This document shows positions 24,993-32,285 of a stretch of 64,000 bases of DNA, one piece after another; the first letter of the stretch is position 1; every line of letters starts with the position of its first letter. Source of the stretch: Phenylobacterium montanum (GTDB lineage Bacteria > Pseudomonadota > Alphaproteobacteria > Caulobacterales > Caulobacteraceae); the NCBI RefSeq assembly GCF_018135625.1, contig NZ_CP073078.1:4310501-4374500 (forward strand), given 5' to 3'. The notes below the pieces were generated by a model, which did no database searches, was not told the DNA's origin, and saw only the letters and a list, made by a program, of their open reading frames with translations. A program made the translations under genes and the position numbers.

Positions 24993-26297
24993 ATGCCGCC
25001 GATGCGCAAACCATGGACGTGCCTGCTGGCGGCCCTGGCCGGCCTGGCGTTCGCTGGGGCCGCCGACGCGCAGCGGCTGCCGGTGGTCGGCCAGGGGCCG
25101 GTCGGGGCTGTGCTGGGCGACGTGCGGGGCGACCTCGGCGCGGCGACCCGGGACGTGGCCGGCGACCTGCGCACGGCCGAGGGCGACCTGGCCGACCTGT
25201 CGCAAGCGAGGCTGGACTCGCTGCGAGCCCTGGTGCGCGCCAATCCGCACGCGCTCGACCTCGACGCCCATGGCCAGGCGATCGTCCGCGGCGAGGTCAT
25301 GGCCATCGATCCGGCGCCGGATGCGCTGGAACGCGCGCTTCGGGCGGGGTTCAGCGTGCTGCGCGAGAGCGCGCTCGAGCCGCTGGGCCTGAAGCTCGTG
25401 ATCCTGGCCCCGCCGGACGGGGTGGCTGCGCGCGAGGGCCTGCGGCGGCTGCGCAAGCTCGACCCGGGCGGCCAATATGATGTGGATCACATCTACGCCC
25501 CGTCTGGCGGCGCGGCCGGTCCATCTGCGTCGGCCGGCGAACCTGCCGGGCCGAAGGCAGGCGGCGCGGTGGTCGGCATGCTGGATTCCGGGGTCGACGC
25601 TGGCCACGCGGCCCTGGCCGGCGAGATCGCCGTGCAGCAGGGTTTCGCGCCCGGAGGGGTTGTTCCTGCGGCGCACGGTACGGCGGTCGCCTCGCTGATC
25701 GCCGGGCGCGGGCCAAAACTGGCCGCAGCCGCCCCCGGGGCGCGGTTGGTCGTGGCCGATGTCTATGGATCGGGTCCTACCGGCGGCTCTGCGGAGGCCA
25801 TAGCCCGCGCCCTGGCCTTCATGGCGCAGCAGAAGGTGCGGGTGATCAATATCAGCCTGGTGGGGCCAGCCAACCTGACCGTCCAGGCGGCGGTGCGCGC
25901 CTCGATCGCGCACGGGGAGATGATCGTGGCGCCGGTCGGCAACGACGGGCCGGCCGCGCCGCCGCTCTATCCGGCGTCCTACCCGGGCGTGATCGCCGTC
26001 ACCGGGGTGGATGGGCGTGGGCGCCCCCTGCCCGAGGCGGGGCGCGCCCTGCATGTAGACTTTGCGGCCGCAGGGGCGGACGTCCTGGCCGCCCAGCCCG
26101 GCGGCGGTTACGGGCGGGTGCGCGGCACCTCCTTCGCCGCGCCGATCGTCGCCGGGCGGTTGGCGTTGCTGCTCAAGGGCGAGACGGCCCCGTCTCGCGC
26201 CTTGGCCGAGCTGGCTGGCGGCGCACGCTCCGCTCACGGCGACCGCTGGCTGGGCCGCGGCGTCGTGTCGGCGGGCGGGCTCCGCGCCGCCGACTGA
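24993..26297 (+). CDS. Secreted subtilisin-like S8 serine peptidase
   Basis: A 434-residue exported protease with a signal peptide (RKPWTCLLAALAGLAFAGA, then ADAQ). An N-terminal region of about 155 residues may serve as a propeptide. The S8 domain runs from about 185, with catalytic Asp in GMLDSGVD, His in AAHGTAVASL, oxyanion Asn in PVGNDGP and Ser in GTSFAAPIVAG. All key residues are present. A second ATG three codons on would also start the signal peptide. It is divergent from the ECF sigma/anti-sigma operon, so it may act on, or be controlled by, that system. No copy of the proposed ECF promoter lies directly in front of it. Confidence 0.92.
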   Translation: MPPMRKPWTCLLAALAGLAFAGAADAQRLPVVGQGPVGAVLGDVRGDLGAATRDVAGDLRTAEGDLADLSQARLDSLRALVRANPHALDLDAHGQAIVRGEVMAIDPAPDALERALRAGFSVLRESALEPLGLKLVILAPPDGVAAREGLRRLRKLDPGGQYDVDHIYAPSGGAAGPSASAGEPAGPKAGGAVVGMLDSGVDAGHAALAGEIAVQQGFAPGGVVPAAHGTAVASLIAGRGPKLAAAAPGARLVVADVYGSGPTGGSAEAIARALAFMAQQKVRVINISLVGPANLTVQAAVRASIAHGEMIVAPVGNDGPAAPPLYPASYPGVIAVTGVDGRGRPLPEAGRALHVDFAAAGADVLAAQPGGGYGRVRGTSFAAPIVAGRLALLLKGETAPSRALAELAGGARSAHGDRWLGRGVVSAGGLRAAD

Positions 26298-26314
26298 AAA
26301 TTTTTCAAGGCGTC

Positions 26315-26343
26315 GGGATGAAAGCCCGAAGCCACGTCGTTGG
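26315..26343 (+). promoter_or_regulatory. Proposed ECF-type promoter of the Gly/Ser/Ala-rich protein
   Basis: GGGATGAAA (26315-26323), 15 nt, then GTTGG (26339-26343), with the second element reading CGTTGG. It matches the element upstream of the ECF sigma operon in both blocks and in spacing. RNA would start near 26350, about 40 nt before the ATG at 26392. A 13-bp AT-rich palindrome (TGAAAA, T, TTTTCA; 26295-26307) lies just upstream, overlapping the protease stop codon. Confidence 0.55.
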
Positions 26344-26391
26344 TCCTGGTGAGAGGCGCTGAGCCGCCCCACGCAGACAAGGAGAACGACG

Positions 26392-27144
26392 ATGCGTAAG
26401 CTTTCCCTGATCCTGGCCCTGGCCGCCGGCGCGGCCATGGTCTCCGCCTCCGCCCAGGCGGGCCCCCTGGGGCTCGGTGGCGGCGGCGGCCTGATGGGCG
26501 GCGGTGGCCTGGCTGGAAGCCTGGGCGGCTTGGGCGGCCTCGGCGGCGCCGGCGGCATGCTGAACGGCGGCCTGACCGGCTCGGCCTCCGGCCAGTTCGG
26601 AACCGGCGATGTCCTGGGCTCGGCGCAGGATGAGGTGAGCAACACGGCGAGACGCGTCCGCTCGCGCGCTTCGGACGCCGCCCAGACTGCCGGCGCCGCC
26701 GCTTCCAGCGCCAAGTCCAAGGCTGCGAATGCGGTTTCCGCCGCCAAGACCCAGGCGGCCTCGACCGCCCAGGATGCGCAAGGGGCGGCCGGCGGCCTGA
26801 CGAGCCAGGCCGACAATGCCGCCAACAGCCTTTCGGCGGCAGGTTCGGCGGCGGGCTCGGGCTCGGCCAGCGCCACGCGCTCGGCACTCAGCGCCAACGG
26901 TTCCGGCGCTGGAAAGGGTTCGGCCACGGCGTCGAAGAGCTCCGGCTCGAAGGCGTCGGGGTCGGGCTCCAGGTCGACCACGGCCTCGTCTGGCGGCGCC
27001 TCGGGGCATGGCTCAGGCTCCCTCGGCGGACAGACCGCCTCGGCCTCAGGCGGCTCCTCTTCGGCCAAGGCCTCGGGCTCAGGTTCGGCTTCGAGCCCTG
27101 GCGCCTCGGCCAATCTCGGCGCCTCGGCCTCGTTCAGCGACTGA
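26392..27144 (+). CDS. Secreted low-complexity Gly/Ser/Ala-rich protein
   Basis: A 250-residue exported protein. The signal peptide is MRKLSLILALAAGAAMVSA followed by SAQA and cleavage before GPLG. Three zones follow: glycine/leucine-rich repeats (residues about 25-60, GGLGGLGGAGG type), a helical Ala/Ser/Lys stretch of periodic character (about 75-145, ASSAKSKAANAVSAAKTQAA), and a Ser/Gly/Ala tail to the end. There is no catalytic motif and only rare hydrophobic residues after the glycine zone. Such composition suits a surface, matrix or cell-wall coat protein, but no function is known. AAGGAG precedes the ATG, and a strong terminator follows, so it is a single-gene unit. Confidence 0.8.
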   Translation: MRKLSLILALAAGAAMVSASAQAGPLGLGGGGGLMGGGGLAGSLGGLGGLGGAGGMLNGGLTGSASGQFGTGDVLGSAQDEVSNTARRVRSRASDAAQTAGAAASSAKSKAANAVSAAKTQAASTAQDAQGAAGGLTSQADNAANSLSAAGSAAGSGSASATRSALSANGSGAGKGSATASKSSGSKASGSGSRSTTASSGGASGHGSGSLGGQTASASGGSSSAKASGSGSASSPGASANLGASASFSD

Positions 27145-27171
27145 ACCAGCCGCCTCGTCCGATGGTCCAAG

Positions 27172-27201
27172 AGCCCTTCCCTTCGCGGGGAAGGGCTTTT
27201 T
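27172..27201 (+). terminator. Rho-independent terminator after the Gly/Ser/Ala-rich gene
   Basis: A 10-bp perfect stem, AGCCCTTCCC with GGGAAGGGCT, with a 6-nt loop and a five-T run. It ends 3 nt before the stop of the convergent aspartic protease gene and may serve that gene poorly, since only a single A precedes the stem. Confidence 0.92.
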
Positions 27202-27203
27202 GG

Positions 27204-27983
27204 TCATCGCCAGCGCAGTTTCAAGCGCTTGCCTTCGAACGAATAGGAGTCCAGCCGCTTGAAGAAGGCCATGCCCAGCAGTGAAGTGCGCATGGCCTGC
27301 TGGTTGATCGAGACGGGGACCTTGTCCAGCCGCAGGCCGCCGAGCGACAGGGCGTGGACAGAGGCGCGCGCGCCCAAGCCCTCGCCGTTGGCGGTTTCGT
27401 AGGGCGTATCGAAGTGAAGCGCGGCCATGTCGACCCCGACCCGGCGGGCGTCGTCCGGGCTCAGCACGATATCGCTGGCGCCGGTGTCGAACATGAATGT
27501 GACCGGCTGGCCGTCGACCCGGGCGACCGCATAGTACTGGCCGTCAGTGTCCTGGGTCAGCATCATCTCGTGCGAGGCCAGCGCCACCGGATGGGAAGGA
27601 TCGAGCTCGGAGCGGACCTGGCCGGCCCAGCTGGCGAACTGGTCGCGAAAGCTGTAGCCGGCGACGAGCACCGCCGCCAGGGCGCCCCAGATCAGGCTGT
27701 AGCGCAGCGCCTGCCCCAAGGGGATCCGCCGCGCCAGCAGGCTCGACCCGACCAGGGCCAACATGCCGCCGCTCCAGGCTAGGTTCTCCCAGTCCATGGG
27801 TCCGTTCAGCCGCCCGGGATAGGCGCGGTTGAGGGCGTAGGCGCCGAGGCCGCCCAGGACCAGCACGGCCAGCAGGACGAGACCCCTACGGCCGGAGCGT
27901 GGAGTGGGCGGGGGCGGCTGCGGCGCCGGCTCGACGACCGGAGGTGGCGGAAGCTGCTCCCAGGGGCCTCTGATGTCCGCCAT
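27204..27983 (-). CDS. Membrane-anchored retropepsin-like aspartic protease (TIGR02281 type)
   Basis: A 259-residue protein with a proline-rich cytoplasmic N-terminus (PPPPVVEPAPQPPPP), three hydrophobic segments (about 34-51, 67-84, 92-110) and a C-terminal periplasmic retropepsin domain. The active-site motif is FMFDTGASDIVLS. Later strands include LGARASVHALSLGGLRL and SLLGMAFFKRL, the usual second conserved block ending in LLGM-F. These single-domain aspartic proteases are common in alphaproteobacteria; substrates are unknown. It is convergent with the Gly/Ser/Ala-rich gene. Confidence 0.88.
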   Translation of the reverse strand: MADIRGPWEQLPPPPVVEPAPQPPPPTPRSGRRGLVLLAVLVLGGLGAYALNRAYPGRLNGPMDWENLAWSGGMLALVGSSLLARRIPLGQALRYSLIWGALAAVLVAGYSFRDQFASWAGQVRSELDPSHPVALASHEMMLTQDTDGQYYAVARVDGQPVTFMFDTGASDIVLSPDDARRVGVDMAALHFDTPYETANGEGLGARASVHALSLGGLRLDKVPVSINQQAMRTSLLGMAFFKRLDSYSFEGKRLKLRWR

Positions 27984-28048
27984 GCGCTATGATGATCCTC
28001 GTTCGACTCTGGGTTTTGTGCGGGCGGCGGCCGCCCAAGGCAAGGCGG

Positions 28049-29431
28049 CTAGCCGGGCAGGCGAATTATGGCGCGCAGCCCGCCAAGGGGACTGCGGTCC
28101 AGGGTCAGGTCGCCGCCCAGGCCTCTGACGACGTCGCGGGCGATGGCCAGACCCAAACCGACGCCCTTTTCGTTCTGGTTGCGCGCCTCGTCCAGGCGGT
28201 TGAACGGCTTGAACGCCTCTTCATAGCGGTCGGGCGGGATGCCGGGGCCGTCGTCGTCGACGGTGATCTCGACCCCGCCGCCGGATCGGGCTCTGGCCGC
28301 CACCACCACCTCCTCGCCGTGCGCGGCCGCGTTCATGATCAGGTTGGACAGGGCCCGCTTGAATACGTTGGGGCGCAGCTTGGCGATCAGGTCCGGCTCG
28401 ATCTCAAGGCTCAGGCTCGCCCCGCCGCGCTCGGCGCCGTCGGCCACCACCTCGATCAGCTCGCGCAAAGAAGTCTCCTCGACCGCCTCGCCGCCCTGGC
28501 CGCGGGCGAAGGCGAGGTACTCATCGATCATGTGCTCCATTTCCGACAGGTCGCGCTTGATGGCGTCGACCCGCTTGCTGGGCTCGGCCAGGGCCGCCTC
28601 CAGCTTGAGCCGGGTTAGCGGCGTGCGAAGGTCGTGGCTGACCGAGGCCAGGAGCGCAGTGCGCTGGTCTATATGCCGCTGGATGCGCTCCTTCATGGCG
28701 ATGAAGGCCTGGGCGGCCTTCCTGACCTCGCGCGCGCCGTGGGGCTTGAACTGGGGCACGTCGCCGCCGCGGCCGAAGGCGTCGGCGGCGTCGGCCAGGC
28801 GCTCGATCGAGCGCACCTGGTTGCGGATGAACAGGATGGCGACCCCGGTCAGCAGCACGGTGGCGCCGGTCATCCACAGGATGAAGATGTTGCTCTTGGT
28901 GGTCATGGCCCGGTCGCGGGGGGCGATCACTCGCAGCACCCCGGCCGTGACCTGGACGCGGATGTCGAGGTCCGCGGGATAGCGCGTCGAATCGAACCAG
29001 AAGGGCTGGTCCAGGCGGTCGCTCAGCGCCGCCTTCAGCGCCCGGTCGCCGGGCGAGATCAGGGACGCGCGGTTGCCGGTCGGCAGGGTGCGGCCCTCAT
29101 AGAGCTTGACCGACAGGCCCAGGGACCGCTCGGCCTCGTTGGTCAGCTTGGTCAGGGCCGGCGGCGAGGGATCGCTCTGATAGGTCTCGACCACCCAGGC
29201 AATGTCGCCGGCCAGGCCCTCGGACAGGCGGGTGTTCACCTCCTGCCATTGGGCGTTGAAGAAGGCCCAGGTGACGGCGACCTGCATCAGGGCCACCGGC
29301 AGGACGATGATCAGGAGCGAGCGGCCGAACAGCGAACTCGGCAACCAGCGCTTGATCAGGCGCGGCCAGAACAGGCGCAGGGCGGATCGGGGCGAGAGCG
29401 AGGCCAAGCCGGGGGCTCTAGTCAGGGGCAA
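28049..29431 (-). CDS. EnvZ-like sensor histidine kinase
   Basis: A 460-residue inner-membrane kinase: helix about 36-56, periplasmic domain of about 120 residues, helix about 180-201, HAMP (RSIERLADAADAFGRGGDVP), HisKA with the phosphoacceptor His in LLASVSHDLRTPLTR, then HATPase with NAAAHG, DDDGPGIPPD and KGVGLGLAIA. The HDLRTPLTR form of the H-box is typical of EnvZ-class kinases. The start shown is a TTG overlapping the regulator stop by 14 nt; a TTG eight codons on is also possible. It pairs with the upstream response regulator. Confidence 0.93.
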   Translation of the reverse strand: MPLTRAPGLASLSPRSALRLFWPRLIKRWLPSSLFGRSLLIIVLPVALMQVAVTWAFFNAQWQEVNTRLSEGLAGDIAWVVETYQSDPSPPALTKLTNEAERSLGLSVKLYEGRTLPTGNRASLISPGDRALKAALSDRLDQPFWFDSTRYPADLDIRVQVTAGVLRVIAPRDRAMTTKSNIFILWMTGATVLLTGVAILFIRNQVRSIERLADAADAFGRGGDVPQFKPHGAREVRKAAQAFIAMKERIQRHIDQRTALLASVSHDLRTPLTRLKLEAALAEPSKRVDAIKRDLSEMEHMIDEYLAFARGQGGEAVEETSLRELIEVVADGAERGGASLSLEIEPDLIAKLRPNVFKRALSNLIMNAAAHGEEVVVAARARSGGGVEITVDDDGPGIPPDRYEEAFKPFNRLDEARNQNEKGVGLGLAIARDVVRGLGGDLTLDRSPLGGLRAIIRLPG

Positions 29432-30125
29432 GCATGTAGCCGACGCCCCGCACGGTCTGCAGGTAGCGCGGGGCCTTGGGGTCTGCCTCGATCTTGCGGC
29501 GCAGGCGGGTGACCTGGACGTCCACCGCCCGGCCGCTCACGTCGGCGGTCTCGCGGGCCAGGTCCAGCCGGTCAACCGGCAGGTTGGCGTTGGCGGCCAG
29601 GCGACGCAGCAGCTGGGCCTCGGCCTCGGTCAGGCGGATCGGGGTCTCGCCCTGGAGCAACTCGCCCCGATCGACGTCGAAGCTGCAGCGGCCGAGAGAG
29701 AGCATTTTTGAACCGGCCGGCCTGGCGGCGGTGCGGCGCAGGATCGCCTCGATGCGCAGCAGGAGCTCCTGGGGTTCGAACGGCTTGGCCAGATAGTCGT
29801 CGGCGCCCAGGGTCAGGCCCTCGATGCGGTCGCTGGCGGCGTCGCGGGCGGTGAGCATCAGGACCGGGGTCAGGCGGGCCGGGGCGTGGTTGCGGACCCA
29901 GTGGGTGAGGGAGAAGCCGTCCTCGCCCGGCATCATCACGTCGAACACCAGAAGGTCGAACTCCAGCGCCAGCAGCAGGCGTCGGGCCGCGGCGGCGTCG
30001 GCGGCCACGCTGACGCGAAATCCGGCGCGGGCGAGAAACTCGCGCAGCAGGTCGCGGATCCGATCGTCGTCATCGACCACCAGGAGGTGGCGGTCGCGGG
30101 CGTCGGCGCCATTGCGGGCGTTCAT
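29418..30125 (-). CDS. OmpR-family response regulator
   Basis: A 235-residue regulator with a receiver domain (acidic pocket VVDDDDR, phospho-Asp in LLVFDVMMPGEDG, lysine in DDYLAKPFEP) and a C-terminal winged-helix DNA-binding domain (LTEAEAQLLRRLAANANLPV, then VDVQVTRLRRKIEADPK and TVRGVGYML). It is translated just ahead of, and overlapping, its cognate EnvZ-like kinase. Targets are not given by the sequence. Confidence 0.95.
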   Translation of the reverse strand: MNARNGADARDRHLLVVDDDDRIRDLLREFLARAGFRVSVAADAAAARRLLLALEFDLLVFDVMMPGEDGFSLTHWVRNHAPARLTPVLMLTARDAASDRIEGLTLGADDYLAKPFEPQELLLRIEAILRRTAARPAGSKMLSLGRCSFDVDRGELLQGETPIRLTEAEAQLLRRLAANANLPVDRLDLARETADVSGRAVDVQVTRLRRKIEADPKAPRYLQTVRGVGYMLAPD

Positions 30126-30559
30126 CGAGCCTCCTTGCTCATGCGGACAGACCGCGGATCATAGACCATAGCCCGGGCGTTCGCAGGCTCACCAGACCAT
30201 TGCTGCGTCCGGCCTGCGCTAATCGGCGCGATGCCCAGTCGGGCCTTTAGTGCGGGCGGCGCGGACCGCACCGACCCGACTCCGCCCGGATCCCAATCAG
30301 GCCGAACTCATTCGATTCGTTCATGAATAATCTGTACGGGGCGGCGTATCGTCACGAGAAAATTCAATATTATTGAGTTTTTCTGGACGGACGCCCTCGA
30401 TTGATGGTAGATGAACCATCGAATATCGCTTTGGTTCGGCCGCTCTCTCTGCCTGGTCTTCTGGATCAGAATTCCGAGCCTGCAACGATCCTCTCCGAAA
30501 ATTTGATCAGGCGCGTCAATCCCGTCGCGCGAGCAATGACACCGGAAAGGTGATTCAAA
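30126..30559 (+). promoter_or_regulatory. Promoter and structured 5' leader of the cold-shock gene
   Basis: A 434-nt gene-free stretch between the response regulator and the cold-shock gene. From about 30305 it becomes unusually AT-rich for this genome and contains an AT-rich palindrome (30358-30383), then a hairpin GATGGT/ACCATC (30403-30420). The ribosome site GGAAAGG (30543-30549) precedes the ATG. Long, folded leaders that respond to temperature are known for cspA-type genes; that this one does so is inference. No promoter can be fixed. Confidence 0.5.
30358..30383. repeat. AT-rich imperfect palindrome upstream of the cold-shock gene
   Basis: GAAAATTCAATA faces TATTGAGTTTTTC around one central T; a single bulged base breaks perfect symmetry. 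A 26-bp, nearly all-AT dyad is striking in such high-GC DNA. It could be a hairpin in the leader RNA, a regulator site, or a promoter melting region. Confidence 0.6.
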
Positions 30560-30769
30560 ATGAATATCGGCACTGTGAAGTGGTTCAACGCCACCAAGGG
30601 CTTCGGCTTCATCCAACCCGACAACGGCGGCCCGGACGTGTTCGTCCACATCTCCGCGGTCGAGCGTTCGAGCCTCGGCTCGATCCATGAAGGCCAGAAG
30701 ATCTCCTATGAACTCGAGCGCGACCAGCGCAGCGGCAAGATGTCCGCCGGCCAACTGCAGGCCGCGTAA
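30560..30769 (+). CDS. Cold-shock domain protein (CspA family)
   Basis: A 69-residue single-domain RNA/ssDNA-binding protein. RNP1 is KGFGFIQ and RNP2 is VFVHISA; the opening [15 protein letters not shown] is canonical. Such proteins melt RNA structure and often rise on cold shock or in stationary phase. It follows a long leader with possible folding and is closed by a strong hairpin, after which lie three small genes on the same strand. Confidence 0.97.
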   Translation: MNIGTVKWFNATKGFGFIQPDNGGPDVFVHISAVERSSLGSIHEGQKISYELERDQRSGKMSAGQLQAA

Positions 30770-30780
30770 GACCTCCGAGA

Positions 30781-30816
30781 TCGGCCGGCCCGGGTGAGCA
30801 CACCTGGGCCGGCCGA
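30781..30816 (+). terminator. Strong hairpin after the cold-shock gene
   Basis: A 16-bp stem (TCGGCCGGCCCGGGTG with CACCTGGGCCGGCCGA, one G-U pair) around an AGCA tetraloop, starting 11 nt after the stop codon. There is no T-run, so it may be a 3' stabilising or processing hairpin rather than a full terminator. It could separate cold-shock mRNA levels from the downstream small genes. Confidence 0.6.
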
Positions 30817-30904
30817 GCTCTATCTGACGCCAGACCTCACCGCCCAAGGGGGCGACAACCCCATCCGGCCCGGTTCGCGCCGCCCAAAGACCGCTCAAGG
30901 ACCT

Positions 30905-31261
30905 ATGAACGCAGCTTTGAACACCGGCTTCGCCGACCGCCTGAAGACCGCAGCCGAGGCCAAGAAGGCCCTGCTGGCCAAGCTCCAGCCCAGGCCCACG
31001 GTCACAGACCCCAACTTTACGCCTCGCTCCGCCAGGCAAGCCGCTGAACTCGACCGGGTCCGCGAAGAGCGCGCCGTGGCGCGAGCCGCGGCCCGACAGG
31101 CTGCGCTCGAAGCTCAGGAAGCAGCCCGCAAGGCCCAGCTGGACCTCGAAGCCGCCGACCTTGACGCCAAGCGCGGCCAGCGCAAGGAACGCAAGGCCCT
31201 GACGAAGGCCGAAGCCAAGGCCAAACGCGACGCCCGCTATGCGGCTCGCAAGGCGCGCTGA
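30905..31261 (+). CDS. DUF6481 family small basic protein
   Basis: A 118-residue, highly charged, almost wholly helical protein. It opens NTGFADRLKTAAEAKKALLAKLQ, carries the PTVTDPNFTPR segment, and ends in a long Lys/Arg/Ala/Glu coiled coil (KRGQRKERKALTKAEAKAKR). I recognise it as the alphaproteobacterial DUF6481 type. AAGGA lies 4 nt before the ATG. Genes of this type are often next to cold-shock genes. The charge pattern suggests RNA or ribosome binding, which is inference. Function unproven. Confidence 0.82.
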   Translation: MNAALNTGFADRLKTAAEAKKALLAKLQPRPTVTDPNFTPRSARQAAELDRVREERAVARAAARQAALEAQEAARKAQLDLEAADLDAKRGQRKERKALTKAEAKAKRDARYAARKAR

Positions 31262-31279
31262 CCCTCGGAAGCCGATCGC

Positions 31280-31423
31280 ATGGCCCGTAAGCCGAACTAT
31301 GATTTCGAACGCCGCGAACGCGAACGCCTGAAGGCGATCAAGCTTGCGGAAAAGGCCAACGCCAAGCGCGAGGCCAAAGAGCGCGACGGCGAGGCGCCGG
31401 CCGCCCCGCCCGAAGAAAGTTGA
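31280..31423 (+). CDS. 47-residue charged protein (MARKPNYDFERRERERLK type)
   Basis: Translates as MARKPNYDFERRERERLK, then AIKLAEKANAKREAKERDGE and a short Ala/Pro tail. It is a single charged helix with a distinctive PNYDFERRERE start, of a kind I have seen as a small hypothetical protein in alphaproteobacteria. It lies 18 nt after the DUF6481 gene and directly ahead of the next small gene. Composition resembles DUF6481, so both may bind nucleic acid. No function is known. Confidence 0.75.
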   Translation: MARKPNYDFERRERERLKAIKLAEKANAKREAKERDGEAPAAPPEES

Positions 31424-31431
31424 AGGCTCAC

Positions 31432-31695
31432 GTGCAGACTACGACCCTCTATAACCATGAAACCGTCATGCTCGATGGCGAGAGCTTCGAGGACTGCGAA
31501 TTCCGCTCGTGCCGGCTGGTCTATGCGGGGGAGGCGCCGCCAAGCTTCGCCGGCTGCCGATTCACCGATTGCGAATGGAAGTTCGAGGGCGCCGCGGCCC
31601 GCACCCTGACCCACCTCAAGCGCGTCTGGGGCGCCGGCGGCAAGACCCAGATCCAGGCCCTGATCAAGGAGATCACGGGCGGCGGCGGGCGGTAG
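31432..31695 (+). CDS. Small pentapeptide-repeat-like protein
   Basis: About 87 residues from a GTG preceded by GAAGG (a TTG at 31420, overlapping the previous stop, is the alternative). Residues in DGESFEDCEFRSCRL and FAGCRFTDCEW show the every-fifth-residue F/L spacing of pentapeptide repeats, enough for one or two coils of a right-handed beta-helix. A basic helix follows (TLTHLKRVWGAGGKTQIQALIKEI). Such proteins can be capsid-like or DNA mimics, but this one is too short to say. Last gene of the cold-shock cluster. Confidence 0.65.
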   Translation: MQTTTLYNHETVMLDGESFEDCEFRSCRLVYAGEAPPSFAGCRFTDCEWKFEGAAARTLTHLKRVWGAGGKTQIQALIKEITGGGGR

Positions 31696-31722
31696 GGGAC
31701 TGCGGGCGGATCGAGCCTCGCC

Positions 31723-32139
31723 TCAGACCAGCCAGCTCCTGGGCCGCGGATAGGCCAGGTCCTGGGCCAGGTGGATGGCGCCGGCGATGCACCGGGCGAT
31801 CACCCAGACATAGATCAGGCTGAGGATCGCAAAACCCAGCTGCACGACCGGAATGCCGATCAGCACGATCGACAGCACGCCGCCGACAATCATCAGGACC
31901 GTGCCCAGAAGGCCCCAGGCCACCGCCATCCAGGCGGTGCGCACCTGGAACACGAAATGGGTGCGCATCTTTGGCCCCGCGGTCTGCAGGCCGACATAGG
32001 CGATCAGGAGGCCGATCAGGGCGGGCACGCCCCAGGCGACGGCCTGGAAGGCGTAGAGGGCGTAGACCACGGCCGGCAGGGTGCGATCCTCGTGGGCGGC
32101 GCCCACGGTCGGCGGAACGGCTCCTGTTGCGTTGGTCAT
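31723..32139 (-). CDS. DUF4870-type small membrane protein
   Basis: A 138-residue protein with about three membrane helices (ALYAFQAVAWGVPALIGLLI; WMAVAWGLLGTVLMIVGGVL; a third spanning LGFAILSLIYVWVIA). The pattern of a short polar start, THFVFQVRTAW and ARCIAGAIHLAQ fits the DUF4870/Tic20-like group of unknown role. The start at the ATG ending at 32139 skips an unlikely basic extension. It is downstream of folB, and a CRP-like site lies 130 nt upstream. Confidence 0.78.
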   Translation of the reverse strand: MTNATGAVPPTVGAAHEDRTLPAVVYALYAFQAVAWGVPALIGLLIAYVGLQTAGPKMRTHFVFQVRTAWMAVAWGLLGTVLMIVGGVLSIVLIGIPVVQLGFAILSLIYVWVIARCIAGAIHLAQDLAYPRPRSWLV

Positions 32140-32271
32140 GACGACGCCCCTGGCCTCCGGCGCCTTGCAGAACAAGGAATCAGCGACGCCCGAGGCCTTT
32201 ATGAAAAGATGCGCACGGCCCCGCGGCCACGCAAGTGAAACCCACGTAACGCGCGGCATCAATTCGTCGCA

Positions 32272-32285
32272 GTGACCTATGTCAC
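32272..32285. promoter_or_regulatory. Candidate CRP/FNR-family operator
   Basis: GTGACCTATGTCAC is a perfect dyad of the form GTGA-N6-TCAC, the core of CRP-type sites. It overlaps the last codon and stop of folB and lies about 130 nt before the DUF4870 start, so it could act on that gene. A single chance match is possible. Confidence 0.35.
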
